A stretch of 64,000 bases of DNA from Phycomyces nitens (Eukaryota; Mucoromycota; Mucoromycetes; Mucorales; Phycomycetaceae). Shown here one piece after another: positions 1 through 10,520 of the stretch. Both the position numbers and the translations under genes were made by a program. The notes below the pieces were generated by a model. The model saw nothing but the letters and a program-made list of their open reading frames with translations. It had not been told where the DNA came from and did not search any database. The number at the start of each line of letters is the position of its first letter. Position 1 is the first letter of the stretch. The stretch spans positions 7,440,001 through 7,504,000 of the forward strand of contig JAHRBC010000003.1 in assembly GCA_022702545.1 (NCBI GenBank), given 5' to 3'.

Positions 1-384
1 TGTCCAGACAATTTGAACATAACTCTTATTACTCGACCGGTTGACGCTATTACTCCAAAGCAAGAGTATGATCCCGATATTTTTCCGGTTAATGTTGGAG
101 ATACTCCTTTTAAGACTCATAATGAATGGTTTTACGAAAATGATCCCGGCAGAATGATTAGGATTTCAGGATTACAAGCCTCCTACACCGAGGATTTCTT
201 TTCAAACTATGAAGAAAACAAGAGAATTGCTACGGAGGAAAACGAGAGAATTGCTATGAAAGAAAACCGTCGCATAACAAGACAAAAAGCGTTCGAAATT
301 TCGAAGCAAAACTTTGTTTTTGGATATACAAAGATAAGCCTTGGTTATGTATTTCATTATAGTCACCAATTATTTTTTTCATGA
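1..384 (+). CDS. F-box/LRR-like family protein, C-terminal end only (cut by window start)
   Basis: The frame is open from base 1 and ends in TGA at 382-384, so this is the last ~127 codons of a gene whose 5' part lies outside the window. It carries both family signatures, LITRPVD followed by PKQEYDP near the start and FGYTKISLGYV near the end. It is nearly identical to the C-terminus of the next family member (3281-5098) through the FFSNYEENKRIA stretch, then has a short extra segment (ENERIAMKENRRI) that the neighbour lacks. It is clearly a paralogue from a recent tandem duplication. The internal ATG at 13 is not the true start. A Tc1 element is inserted immediately after its stop codon, so its 3' UTR and polyadenylation are probably altered. 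Confidence 0.85.
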   Translation, partial: CPDNLNITLITRPVDAITPKQEYDPDIFPVNVGDTPFKTHNEWFYENDPGRMIRISGLQASYTEDFFSNYEENKRIATEENERIAMKENRRITRQKAFEISKQNFVFGYTKISLGYVFHYSHQLFFS

Positions 385-386
385 TA

Positions 387-409
387 CCCTGGCCTGGATT
401 ATTTGAGTA
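387..409 (+). repeat. Left terminal inverted repeat of the Tc1 element
   Basis: Begins directly after the TA at 385-386. About 17 of 23 positions match the inverted right end at 1682-1704, so the repeat is recognisable but eroded. Confidence 0.75.
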
Positions 410-497
410 TCCATTCCTAATTAGGGAATTTTGATCATAAACTTTTATTTTTGTTTTTATTTTTTTTTCTCTTTCTTTTTCTCATTCGATTCTTCTC

Positions 498-1534
498 ATG
501 TCTTTTAAAACCATTAAGAATACCTCCCAGAAGAGGACTGAACTTTCAGACTATCTGAAAGGCAAGATTGTTGGTGTCTTTGACTCTGGTACATCCATGG
601 CTTAGATTGCACGGCGATATGATATACCCTATCCCACAGTTAAAGCGACAATGCAGAGAGTGAAAAAAAACTGGTACTGCCCTTGTTAAAAAATGTCAAG
701 GAAGACCCTGTCTATTGAAAGATCGTGATCTGAGATCTCTCAGTAACATTAGACACCATTACAGATGAGATCCAGACATCATCAGGTGTTGCAATCAAGA
801 GAGATGCCATTCGAAAGTACCTAAAGAAACTTGGGATTCGGTCATGTGTAGCTGCCAGAAAGCCTTTATTGCTGGAAAGGCATATCAAAATCCGCCTGAG
901 GTTTGTAAATGAGGTTCGTCGTCGCAATCAGCAATGGAATCGAGTGATCTGGAGTGATGAGTCCAGATTCATGTTTTTCCCAAGGGCTGGAAATGTTCGT
1001 GTGTGGCGCACAAAGCAGCAGAAGTTCAGAAGAGGATATATTGTGCCAAAGGTTCAAGGTGGAGGGGGCTCAGTGATGGTATGGGGGTGTATTTGGGCTG
1101 GAGGTGTGGGAAAGCTTATAATTGTTCATGGTACGCTAAATCAGCACAAGTACAAAAGACTTTTAAAACGTGATTTCATGCCCTGGTTTCAAAGTCTTAA
1201 GCAAAGGAAGCATGGAGAATTCATTTTCCAAGAAGATAATGCACCCTGTCATAAGAGTTTGTTGGCTGAAGAGTACAAAAAGAAGGTGAATCTTCCTGTT
1301 ATGACATGGCCAGCAAACAGCCCTGACCTGAGCCCAATAGAGAACGTATGGTCCTACTTGGAACATAAGTTGAGAGCCAGTAAGGTAAAGCCCACAAATA
1401 AACACTCTTTGGCTTATGCACTACAAGAAGAATGGAAAAGAATACCCAAGAAAGTTGTAGAATCCCATTGCATGTCAATGCCAAATCGGATTCAAGAACT
1501 AAAAAAAAATCATGGATCTCATACCCATTATTAA
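498..1534 (+). pseudogene. Tc1-type DDE transposase, broken reading frame
   Basis: The frame starts MSFKTIKNTSQKRTELSDYL, a typical Tc1 N-terminal helix-turn-helix. Three lesions follow: an in-frame TAG at 603-605 (codon 36), a frameshift in the A-run near 662-672, and a second frameshift near 745-755. The catalytic half is open from about 755 to the stop at 1534. It contains WSDESRF (first Asp, ~956), a GGGSVMVWGC block, EDNAPCH (second Asp, ~1235) and SPDLSPIENVW (third acidic residue, Glu, ~1340), the expected DDE order for Tc1. The recognition domain cannot be made in frame with the catalytic domain, so the gene should be inactive. A truncated protein starting at 869 is conceivable but would lack DNA binding. 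Confidence 0.9.
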
Positions 1535-1681
1535 ACCTTCAAATAAATTACATTTTTATATTGATATATATTATATCTATCTCTCATAATTTTTTCAGCC
1601 TTGTATCTATATTTTATCCTGATAAAAAGATGTAAAGAAGTTGTGCATTTTCATTGAAAAGTTTTGGAATTCTAAAAAAGC

Positions 1682-1704
1682 TACTGAATTAATTTAGGTC
1701 ATGG
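1682..1704 (-). repeat. Right terminal inverted repeat of the Tc1 element
   Basis: Inverted partner of 387-409, followed by the TA at 1705-1706. Mismatches between the ends agree with an element that is no longer mobilised. Confidence 0.75.
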
Positions 1705-2199
1705 TAGTGTGATAAGCTATTATTTATTACAAGTTCATTAAAGAGATGAATAAAAGAGAGATCATATTATCTGTTTATGTATTGTGTGGATTATATAGTT
1801 TTTAAAACATTTGGTACTATTTTGAAGACGAGTTTGAGGATCAAAGGTCAAGATCAAAATAGTGGCAAAAGATACAAACTCTTCTCTGTAGTAAAGAGAT
1901 ATTTCAATCTTTCTCAGATCAAGAGAATAGCTTCTTTAACTTGATTATTGTATTATTATTTTCACGTTCTTGTAACAGATTACGAATAAAAACCAACGAA
2001 TAAAAGTATACCTTCTTTAAAAATAATATTCATTAACTATTTCCAATGTTCGGTAGACACACCACTAACCTTCTTTATTTATTCTATAAAAACTTGCGTT
2101 GGTATGCAATACCTCCCATATTTAACAGATACACTCCTCCCCTCTGTAAATTATGGTATCTAGCTCTTTTTACTTATTGATACTGCTACACTTGCCTTA

Positions 2200-3150
2200 T
2201 ATATACACTCAATATACGTTCATAATATCCTAGTAGGGTCAATCTGTTGAATATTTGGTAAACAAACTATTACAGAGACAGCTTGGAACTTTTTCCAGCC
2301 CCCAGCCAGACCTGACTTTTGACAAGGGACACTGTATTTTTGGTATATAGACTCCTTGTTACAAAGTTTTACAAAGTGATTCAAAAGAAGGACAAGTTTT
2401 ATTCCCAATATATTTATATAAAGAAAATAGTCGAAAGTGTAGCTTGTATTCATTAAATAGCCAACTCCTCTTTGTCAACAACAACCCCTAAATCATTGAT
2501 CAACCACCTTCAAACTGCTTCATTGGCACAATACAGTCTTTTCTCAACATTTACAGCATAAAGCACCAAACTTTCATGTTTATATTCTTGGGAAAATGTA
2601 TAAATCTATATTCTATATTATAGATATTATTCTATCTTTGTTTGATTTTTTTAGAGTGATGACCAACGTACAATTGCTTCTTTTGTGCACTTTATATAAC
2701 TGTAGCTTAAATAAAGTACTACAAGACGATATTTATATCCTACAGATTGTACAGCGTATAATAGTCTTGAACATGTAATCGCCCATTGTGTCTCTTGTGG
2801 TATTTATTAGCTCACAAGTGTAATTATGGTTAATTTCATTTTCAAGATGGCATAAATCATCCTAATCAAAGGCCTTTGAGCAATATTTTTGCTTTTTACT
2901 ATTACATGATTGGTTTGACAGCTGTTTTACATATGGGGGTTTTAGATGAAATGACAATGTGACACAATGAAAAGCGCCTCTGATGATGATTAGATTTTTT
3001 GACAATCTGACAATTGCCTTGTTTTTCCAAGACGTTTCTTGTTGTTGATTTAATGAGACGGTGGGATTTGAATTGAAAGAGTGTTATAGATAACAAGAGT
3101 GTAGTGTTTGTATGTTTGGCAAATATGGAATGTTGGACCGTTGCCAAGAA
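2200..3150 (-). mobile_element. Decayed Tc1-like transposase relic, spacer copy 1
   Basis: Reverse-strand homologue of the relic at 26460-27240, where a VWR...GGG.LMIWG transposase block is legible. Here there are many stops and frameshifts and only fragments can be followed. Boundaries are approximate and no terminal repeats were found. Confidence 0.5.
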
Positions 3151-3164
3151 AAACGGTCTGTGTA

Positions 3165-3186
3165 TCCTACAATATACTGCGCCTCA
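3165..3186 (+). promoter_or_regulatory. Conserved F-box family upstream motif
   Basis: Reads CCTACAATATACTGCGCCTC, 95-116 bp upstream of the ATG at 3281. The same motif occurs at the same distance before every family member in the window. It may be a core promoter/TSS element or lie in the 5' UTR. Confidence 0.6.
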
Positions 3187-3280
3187 TATTTATTTACCAA
3201 TAAAAGTACTTAAAGCCATTTGAAACGCTTAAAAACAAAACCTTCTCTTTCCAGTTTACATTTATTCAAAAAACCTTTTC

Positions 3281-5098
3281 ATGCTTTTATCAGACTTTCC
3301 TCAAGAAATCATAGAAAACATTGCGGATTTTCTTTGCTTTAGAGACAAGATCTCTTGTTCTTTTGTGTGCAAGTCATGGAAAAGAGTTTTCCAGGATATT
3401 ATATACTCTGATATAAGTATACGTTCTCATGAAGCCTTACAAGACGTTATGACTCCATCCCAAAATAGCCGACACAAATACCATGAAATTGGACACCTTG
3501 TACGATATCTGACTATAGGTCACTATTGGGATATAACTGTCGAAAAAATCTACGCACTGCAAAAGACCTTTCCGAATATAAAGTATCTTTATTTTCCAAT
3601 AGCTCCTTTGGACTTTGGAAGTTTGGCTAGTTTGAATATCTGGGGAGCATTGACTGAGCTTCACATGCATATCGTAACTTCGGATCTACCCATCAAGGAA
3701 AATTCACTTGTTGAAGCGATTGTGTGCTTACCCCTCTTAAGATGGCTGGCTATTCATGGTCAACTGTATGGCAACAGTATAGCATCATTCTCAGTAAACA
3801 ATCTTGAGACCATCCACTCGCATTTAAAGCACCTTGAACACATGAAGCTCGGCACAAATTTATTGACTCTTTCTGATACCGACCTTGAACGTATACCAAA
3901 CGTATCTCCGGCCACAACGATGAAAACCTCGGACATAGCATCCGATAAGACAGACTATCGATGGCTATGCTATCTTGCTCGCAAATATCCCAATTTACAC
4001 ACACTCAACCTTAAAATATCATATATCCTGCCTGATATCAAAGAACAAAAACATAATACAAAGGCATTGTTCCAACTAGTGCCTGTATCATTTCAATACC
4101 TCGAAGAATTAAATCTCAGATATGAACATAAGATTGATGGAGGACAGTCACTTTTCATGGACAAGATCAACTTTCACAACACGCCATTAAAGCATGTATC
4201 GATTGACGTTTCAGGACGATATGGTGCTTATTCTCCTGATAATCTCTGTGACGCTCCCAAAATCATCGTAGAAACTTTCTTGGAGAGGTGTTCAAAGGCC
4301 ATTGAATCTTTTGAACTGAAATATAGCAGTAAACATGCAACCCCAATAGACTTGACGAGGATGAAGAACAGCCTTTGCAATTTGGTTGAAGTGAACATCA
4401 ACATTCCCACATCTGCCGATATCGATACCTTTCTTCGTGCAGCACCTCGCTTAAAATATCTTGAACTCGTAAGTTCTGATATCAAGGTTGAAGATGAACT
4501 CTACAGTTCAGAGAGATTTGAACTCGATACGTTATATTTATACAGTTCAAGAATTACATCAGATGTTCTCCGGTTTCTGTCATTCCATTGCAGAAATTTA
4601 AATAGGATGATTATGGGTTACGTATCAGTTTACGGAAATTTCACGACGCCTGGATGCCAGTTTATCGACATGAGTTATAGCCGCTTACAGTCATTATCTC
4701 TAGAGCATTCAAGCTTTATTATAAAAAACAGCAAGAGGTGTCCAGAAAATTTGAACATAACTCTTATTACTCGACCGGTTGATGATATTACTCCAAAGCA
4801 AGAGTATGATCCCGATATTTTGCCGGTTAATGTTGGAGATACTCCTTTTAAGACTCATAATGAATGGTTTTACGAAAATGATCCCGGCAGAATGATTAGG
4901 ATTTCAGGATTACAAGCCTCCTACACCGAGGATTTCTTTTCAAACTATGAGGAAAACAAGAGAATTGCTATGGAGGAAGCCCGTCAATTTAAAAAAAGAA
5001 AGCTGTCCGAAATTTCGAAGCAAAACTTTGTTTTTGGATATACAAAGATAAGTCTTGGTTATGTATCTAATTATAGCCGTAGTACTTTCTTGCCTTGA
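3281..5098 (+). CDS. F-box/LRR-like protein, 605 aa
   Basis: An intronless ORF starting at MLLSDFPQEIIENIADFL. Residues ~2-42 match the F-box consensus (LSDFPQEI, then CSFVCKSWKRVFQ), which in SCF ubiquitin ligases binds Skp1. Residues ~45-500 alternate short hydrophobic strands and conserved segments (ATTMK, DYRWLCY, RKYPNLHTL, FLSFHCR), resembling the irregular leucine-rich repeats of fungal F-box proteins, the presumed substrate-binding part. The C-terminus (~500-605) carries LITRPVD, PKQEYDP and FGYTKISLGYV. The start is set by the F-box position and by the same start in all paralogues. Codon use is AT-rich and unlike RPL12 or MVD1. Substrate unknown. Its C-terminal ~110 codons are almost identical to the partial gene at 1-384. 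Confidence 0.88.
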   Translation: MLLSDFPQEIIENIADFLCFRDKISCSFVCKSWKRVFQDIIYSDISIRSHEALQDVMTPSQNSRHKYHEIGHLVRYLTIGHYWDITVEKIYALQKTFPNIKYLYFPIAPLDFGSLASLNIWGALTELHMHIVTSDLPIKENSLVEAIVCLPLLRWLAIHGQLYGNSIASFSVNNLETIHSHLKHLEHMKLGTNLLTLSDTDLERIPNVSPATTMKTSDIASDKTDYRWLCYLARKYPNLHTLNLKISYILPDIKEQKHNTKALFQLVPVSFQYLEELNLRYEHKIDGGQSLFMDKINFHNTPLKHVSIDVSGRYGAYSPDNLCDAPKIIVETFLERCSKAIESFELKYSSKHATPIDLTRMKNSLCNLVEVNINIPTSADIDTFLRAAPRLKYLELVSSDIKVEDELYSSERFELDTLYLYSSRITSDVLRFLSFHCRNLNRMIMGYVSVYGNFTTPGCQFIDMSYSRLQSLSLEHSSFIIKNSKRCPENLNITLITRPVDDITPKQEYDPDILPVNVGDTPFKTHNEWFYENDPGRMIRISGLQASYTEDFFSNYEENKRIAMEEARQFKKRKLSEISKQNFVFGYTKISLGYVSNYSRSTFLP

Positions 5099-5579
5099 GC
5101 TTGTGATAAGCTATTATTTATTACAAGTTCATTAAAGAGATGAATAAAAGAGAGATCATATTATCTGTTCAAGTATTATGTGGATTATATAGTTTCTAAA
5201 ATATTTGGTACTATTCTGGAGACGAGTTGGAGAAGCCAATGTCAATATCAATATCAATATAATGGCAAGAGATACAAAATCTTCTCTGTAGTAAAGAGAT
5301 ATTTCAATCTTTCTCAGATCAAGAGAATAGCTTCTTTAACTTGATTATTGTATTATTATTTTTACTTTCTTGTAACAGCCTACGATTAAAGACACACGAA
5401 TAATAATATATCTTCTTTAAAAATAATATTCATTAACTATTTTTAATGTTCGGTAGACACACCACTAACCTTCATCTGATGTATAAAAATTTGCGTTGGC
5501 ATTCAATACCTCACATGCTTTAGCAGATATCTTCTTTCCCTCTGTGAATTATAGTACCCAACTCTTTCTACTTATTGAT

Positions 5580-6300
5580 ACTGCTACACTTGCCTTTAAT
5601 ATACACTCAACATGCGTTTATAATATACTAGTAGGGCCAATTTTTTGCCTACTTGGCACCCACATTATTACAGAGATACCTTGGCGCTTTTTCCAGTTCT
5701 CAACCAATTTTGACTGTTGACAAAAAACATTGTTTTATTGTTGTATAAACTTCTTGCTATAAAGTTAATAAAGTGGTCCAGAAAAGGGATGAGTTTTCTT
5801 TCCAATATGGTGATACAAGCATATTAGCCAAAAGTGTAAATTATAGTCTTTAAAGAGCCAACTCCTCTTGTGAACCAGCAGCCACAAACCATTGATCAAC
5901 CACCTCCAAACTGTATCATTGGAACAATACAGTCTTTTCTCAATCTTTCCAGCGGAAAGGGCCAAACTTTCATGTTTATATCCTTGAAAAAAAGGTAATA
6001 ATCTATATTCAATATTATAGATATTATCCTATTTTTGCTTGATTTTTTTTAAAGTGCTAAGCAAAATACAATCGCTTCTTTTGTGCACTTTGTATAACTG
6101 TAGCTTAAATAAAATGCAACAAAACGATATTTATATCCTACAGATTGTAAAACGTATAGTAGTCTTGGAGATGTAATCTTCCATTGTGTCCCTTATGGTG
6201 GTTATAAGCTCACAAGTACAACTATGATTAATGTCATTTTCAAGATGGCATAATTTACCCTCATCAAAGATCGTTGAGTATTATTTTTGCTTTTTACCAA
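5580..6300 (-). mobile_element. Decayed Tc1-like transposase relic, spacer copy 2
   Basis: Homologous to 26460-27240 in inverted orientation. Multiple stops and frameshifts, no intact terminal repeats, boundaries approximate. Confidence 0.5.
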
Positions 6301-6381
6301 ATTCAATGTCTTTTCACTATTATATGGTTGGTTTGGCAAATATGGAATTTCGGTCCGTTGCCAAGAAAAACGGTCTGTGTA

Positions 6382-6402
6382 TCCTACAATATACTGCGCC
6401 TC
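6382..6402 (+). promoter_or_regulatory. Conserved F-box family upstream motif
   Basis: CCTACAATATACTGCGCCTC, 96-116 bp upstream of the ATG at 6498; identical in sequence and spacing to the copy before 3281. Confidence 0.6.
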
Positions 6403-6497
6403 ATGTTTATTTACCAATGAAACTACTTAAAGCCATTTGAAACGCTTAAAAACAAAGCCTTCTCTTTCCAGTTTACATTTATTCAAAAAACCTTTTC

Positions 6498-8312
6498 ATG
6501 ATTTTATCAGACTTTCCTCAAGAAATCATAGAAAACATTGCGGATTTTCTTTGCTTTAGAGACAAGATCTCTTGTTCTTTGGTGTGCAAGTCATGGAAAA
6601 GAGTTTTCCAGGATACCATATACTCTGATATAATCATACGTTCTGATGAAGCCTTGCAAGATGTCATGACTCCATCTCAAAAGAGCCGACGCAAATACCA
6701 TGAAATTGGACACCTTGTACGATATCTGACTATAGATCACTGGGATATAACTGTCGAGAAAATATACGCACTGCAAAAGACCTTTCCAAATATAAAGTAT
6801 CTTTATTTTGTAGTAACTTATCTTGACTTGAAATTCTTTGGAAGTATAGCCGATTGGAACCTCTGGGGATCATTGACTGAGCTTCGCATGGATATCAATG
6901 GTTTATTTAGACCTGCTATAGAAAATTCACTTGTTGAAATAATTGTGTGCTTACCCCTCTTAAGACGCCTAACGATTCAAAGTAGAATGCAGTACAGCAT
7001 TATAATAGCATTCTCAGTAAACAATTTTGAGACCATCCACTCGAATCTAAGGCACCTTGAATACATGAAACTCAGCACAGGTTTCTTGAATCTTTCTGAT
7101 ACCGACCTTGAACGTATACCAAACGTATCTCCGGCAACAACGATGAAAATATTGGATATAATACCCAGTGATGCAGACTATCGATGGCTATGCTATTTTT
7201 CTCGCAAATATCCCAACCTACACACAATTGACCTTGGCGTAAAATATCTGTTGCCCGATATCGAAGTACAAAGACATAATACAATGACATTATTCCAACA
7301 AGTGCCTGTATCATTTCAACACCTCGAACGATTCGATCTCAAATATTCTCAAAACATTGAGAGAGAGAAGTTACTTTTCGTGGATAAGATCCACTTTCAC
7401 GACGCACCATTAAAGCATGTATCGATTGACGTTTCAGTAAGAAATGGTTCTTCTTCTGATTATCTCTGTGATGCTTCCAGAATCATCGCAGAGACCTGCC
7501 TAGAGAAATGTTCAAATACCATTGAATCATTTCATCTAAAATGTAACAGTAAACATGCAACCCCAATAAACTTGACGGGGATGGAGAACAGCCTTTGCAA
7601 TCTGGTCAAATTGGATATCAACATTCCCACAGTTGCTGATATCGATACCTTTCTCCGTGCAGCACCTCGTTTGAAATATCTTCAACTCAAATATTCGGAT
7701 ATCAAGGTTAAAAAAGAACTCTACAATTCAGAGAGATTTGAACTCCAGTCATTCGTTTTATACATTTCAACAATTACATCAGATGTCATCCGGTTTTTGT
7801 CATTCCATTGCAGAAAATTGGATACATTGAGTTTGGTTGACACATCAGTCTACGGCAGTTTTACGAGACCTGGCTGCCAGCTTATCGACATGACTTATAG
7901 CCGCTTACAGTCATTATCTCTAGAGAATACAAGCTTTTTTATAAAAGACAACAAAAAGTGTCCAGAAAATCGAAATACAACTCTTATTACTCGACCAGTT
8001 GACGATATTCCTCCAAGGCAGAATTACAAGTTCGATGTCTTACCAAACTTTATTGGAGCTACGCCTACGGAAGCCAATCATAGGTCGTTTCGCGCCCACA
8101 AGTTTTGTGGTATGATATGCATATCAAAAACACGGGTTTCACATAGTGAAAAGTTCTTTTCCGACTTTGAGGAATTCAAAAAAAAAGCGATCGAGAGAGC
8201 TGCTGGTTCAACAAAAGTAAATTCATATATGAAATTGAACAATAGCTGTGCCTTTGGTTATACAAAGATAGATCTTGGTTATGTGGTTGATTGTGAGATT
8301 CACTTGGATTAA
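6498..8312 (+). CDS. F-box/LRR-like protein, 604 aa
   Basis: Intronless. F-box at residues ~2-42, nearly identical to the 3281 gene. The repeat-like middle contains DYRWLCYFSRKYPNLHTI and a LLPDIEVQRHNTMTLFQQ segment shared with the 24387 gene rather than with its neighbour. The C-terminal tail after LITRPVDDIPP differs from the 3281 gene and instead resembles the 18969 gene: a KFFSDFEEFKKKAIERAA stretch, then NNSCAFGYTKIDLGYV. The ORF is therefore a mosaic of paralogue segments. Presumed Skp1-binding SCF adaptor with unknown substrate. It is the last member of this plus-strand tandem; its 3' flank lacks the spacer repeat. Confidence 0.88.
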   Translation: MILSDFPQEIIENIADFLCFRDKISCSLVCKSWKRVFQDTIYSDIIIRSDEALQDVMTPSQKSRRKYHEIGHLVRYLTIDHWDITVEKIYALQKTFPNIKYLYFVVTYLDLKFFGSIADWNLWGSLTELRMDINGLFRPAIENSLVEIIVCLPLLRRLTIQSRMQYSIIIAFSVNNFETIHSNLRHLEYMKLSTGFLNLSDTDLERIPNVSPATTMKILDIIPSDADYRWLCYFSRKYPNLHTIDLGVKYLLPDIEVQRHNTMTLFQQVPVSFQHLERFDLKYSQNIEREKLLFVDKIHFHDAPLKHVSIDVSVRNGSSSDYLCDASRIIAETCLEKCSNTIESFHLKCNSKHATPINLTGMENSLCNLVKLDINIPTVADIDTFLRAAPRLKYLQLKYSDIKVKKELYNSERFELQSFVLYISTITSDVIRFLSFHCRKLDTLSLVDTSVYGSFTRPGCQLIDMTYSRLQSLSLENTSFFIKDNKKCPENRNTTLITRPVDDIPPRQNYKFDVLPNFIGATPTEANHRSFRAHKFCGMICISKTRVSHSEKFFSDFEEFKKKAIERAAGSTKVNSYMKLNNSCAFGYTKIDLGYVVDCEIHLD

Positions 8313-9050
8313 TTACAAGGTGTTATTAAATAAAATATATACATATACTTTCTCTTGGAAGGCTTGTAGTTAAGAGTGCAGAAAGAAAGTAGAGTGGCTA
8401 ATGATATATTTAGCAAAAGTATTTAATTGTCTGCTTACTTGTCGCTACATCATAAAATATATACTGGTGACTGACTAGCTAGTAAATATCTATTGGCTCA
8501 GGATAAATACTTTAAGTATATAACTATCAATATACATTGCTGATCTCCTTGTAGATAGTTGTAAGCAGAATATAAATATTTCTTTGAATTTAGAAATACC
8601 ATACGGCTTGTCTTGTGCTCACAGACTTGGACCAACTTTTTTTATTAATACAGTCAGTGAGAGCTACATGTGTTATAAAGAGTGTTTTTTTTTAGAAAAT
8701 ATTCTATTTGTATATGTGTGTTTAATGTGTATTTAACGACAATACATACTCCCATATTAAACTATTAAAATATTCGCCAAAAACAAAAACAAAAAACAAT
8801 TTTCTTAACTCTATCATTGTATTTTGTTCACTTTTAAAAACCTTGTATAAAACCCATGAGTATAATATACAACTTTTAATCATAATAGTAGAATAATGCT
8901 TATTAAAGATGTTCAATTTTTTATAAAACCTCCACTTGTTTATTTGATCTATACTCAAATATAAGGAACCATGGGACGAAGTTTGAAGTTTATTTTTTCT
9001 CTTTTCAACAATTTTGATAGTAAAATATTATCAGAATAAAATCAATATAC
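8313..9050. other. AT-rich intergenic region, nothing recognised
   Basis: The 3' flank of the F-box gene, with homopolymer runs and only chance ORFs (for example 8722-8958 on -). The tandem spacer repeat does not continue here. Confidence 0.5.
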
Positions 9051-9771
9051 TTGTCTTGGTCAATGTTTCCTTTCAATGTCACCAAAAGGCCAAAAACCCC
9101 GGATTATGACAGAGCCCTTGCCAAACTTTTATGTATTGACAGTGTTCTTATTGTTATACCTCTTGCCCTTCTTTCTAATAACCCTAATACTTGCATCATT
9201 GCCAACAACAAGATACCTGGACTCATCCGACCAGACAACTGATCTCCAGTTGTCCATTGTCCGGGTGGCCTTGTAATTTACCATTTCGACCAATTTTCTT
9301 TGGGTCTTTCATTCAGGCCAAACTTCTGTGCAGTTGAATGGAATTTATAGCCAAGAAGTTTCATGTTCTTACGAAATGTGGCCAAAGACATGACTATTCC
9401 TACATTTATTAATCTCATGTTGAACTACATTTGAGACGAATATCTCCTTGTAAAACGAGTAAGCCAATGCAACTTGAGTTTTCTTTATGACCTTTGGAGT
9501 GCCTCCCAGCTGTTTAGGTTACAATTATGTCTTTATCTCTAAAGTCCTTTATGTAATTGTCAGCATTACTCTTTGGAGTGTCAACAGATGTCGAAATCTC
9601 GGAAGAAATAACTTCTATTTCCCATTGACCTATAATTCGCCCATTCATAAATACATTCAACTCTTGTATTTGGAGGAGGGTGGTTCTTGGTTGACGGTAT
9701 GTGCATGAGAGAGAGAGAGAGTAGTTTTATGATTTGGTTTGGCTCAAATAAAAAAGTTTGGTATGCTTATA
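9051..9771 (-). mobile_element. Tc1-like transposon relic, island-flanking copy 1
   Basis: Read on the minus strand, this is a dead Tc1-type transposase. The 5' part (~9700-9500) encodes a helix-turn-helix like GRIIGQWE...DIPKS; the catalytic start VVWSDESRY lies at ~9219-9240 and is followed by decayed catalytic-core sequence. Frames are broken by stops and shifts. The plus-strand ORF at 9487-9708 is a shadow of the HTH region. From 9771 inward the sequence matches the inverted copy at 18058-18613 almost base for base, including a GA-repeat and the AAGTTTGGTATGCTTATA end. The lower boundary is uncertain. Confidence 0.75.
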
Positions 9772-10462
9772 TATATAAAAATATATATAAACTCCGTCCA
9801 TGACCTCTTGTGTATATCCCAATTATTTTTCTCATTCAAAAAGTATTTATTCCCTCACTAGTTTACAAGGTACTATTCTGAGCAAGGGCTAGACTGAACC
9901 ACTCACCATATAAGTATCATGAGCCATACACATTGAAAATATAATTAAAGATGAATTAAAAAAGAACCAACATAATACCTGAAATACTTTGGAATATTAA
10001 ATAGCACAAGAGCTGCCTTTACAATAATCTCTATATAAAATAATACACAAAGGAAAAAGCTCTTGTAAGATCAAGAGTGATAAATTCATGGGAATATCAG
10101 ATTATAAATGTCATTTTGTGGTATTGAATGTTTGCCTACAGTGTTTGTTTGTTTAACTTTTAATGATCTTGGTTGTTATTCATAAAATTGAGTCATTGGC
10201 ATTATCTAGATCATTTTAAAAAAACCCACCCTTTAAAATGATTTACCCTCTTTTGGTACAAATAAAATAGCCTCGTTTGTTTTGTAGGAATATTTGCTTC
10301 CAAACAATGTCTGGGCTGTAAGCGCTCTAATACAAGCCAAGAGTCTAATATAGCCAAGAATCCATTCGACGTCATGTCACTCGGCTTAAGAATACCAAGG
10401 AATGAAAAGAGGCCAAACGTCACCTCTACGCCATAGCTTCATTGATTGATCTCGCATGGGGT
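9772..10462. other. Intergenic region upstream of glutamate decarboxylase
   Basis: AT-rich sequence between the Tc1 relic and the GAD promoter. No coding sequence or RNA gene recognised; the minus-strand ORF at 10211-10423 has no supporting features. Confidence 0.5.
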
Positions 10463-10468
10463 TATAAA
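10463..10468 (+). promoter_or_regulatory. TATA box of glutamate decarboxylase gene
   Basis: TATAAA within GTTATAAATA, about 55 bp upstream of the ATG at 10521; a plausible core promoter element judged by position and consensus only. Confidence 0.45.
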
Positions 10469-10520
10469 TAACACGAGTATCTCTTTTCATCATCTTTAAA
10501 TCTTTTGATAATTTTCTACA

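Larger units (their letters stand above)
387..1704 (+). mobile_element. Tc1/mariner DNA transposon, near full length, transposase inactivated
   Basis: The 1318-bp element is bounded by TA dinucleotides (385-386 and 1705-1706), the Tc1 target-site duplication. Its ends form an imperfect inverted repeat of about 23 bp: the left end CCCTGGCCTGGATTATTTGA pairs with the reverse complement of the right end, CCATGACCTAAATTAATTCA. A length of ~1.3 kb with one transposase ORF is standard for Tc1. The paralogous F-box gene at 5095 shows the empty-site arrangement: the sequence after the right TA (GTGATAAGCTATTATTTATT) follows the stop codon there almost directly. The insertion is therefore absent from the paralogue and probably postdates the duplication. 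Confidence 0.9.
1707..3280. other. Duplicated inter-F-box spacer containing a decayed Tc1-like relic
   Basis: This stretch is homologous, in the same order, to 5101-6497, and inverted to 26211-27758. It starts with the 3' flank shared by the family (GTGATAAGCTATTATTTATT), passes through GTAGACACACCACTAACCTT and ends in the family promoter. On the minus strand, roughly 3150 down to 2200, it holds decayed transposase sequence best recognised in the inverted copies. The ORFs here are short and not conserved between copies, so no functional gene is supported. Confidence 0.6.
5099..6497. other. Duplicated inter-F-box spacer, copy 2, with Tc1-like relic
   Basis: Direct-repeat partner of 1707-3280, sharing the 3' flank beginning ~5101, the GTAGACACACCACTAACCTT block at ~5453 and the promoter block at ~6350-6497. 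On the minus strand, about 6300 to 5580, it holds the same transposase relic; the fragment at 5765-5965 contains the decayed VWR...W block in the wrong frame. No functional gene is seen. Confidence 0.6.

Noticed and set aside
869..1534. Intact 221-aa transposase-like ORF
   Set aside because: It is only the catalytic half of the broken Tc1 transposase; the homologous upstream coding sequence continues in the same frame before 869 and is cut by lesions, so it is annotated as part of a pseudogene.
9487..9708. 73-aa ORF conserved at 18121-18342
   Set aside because: Conservation comes from the inverted Tc1 relic copies; the real coding direction is the opposite strand, where the helix-turn-helix is legible.
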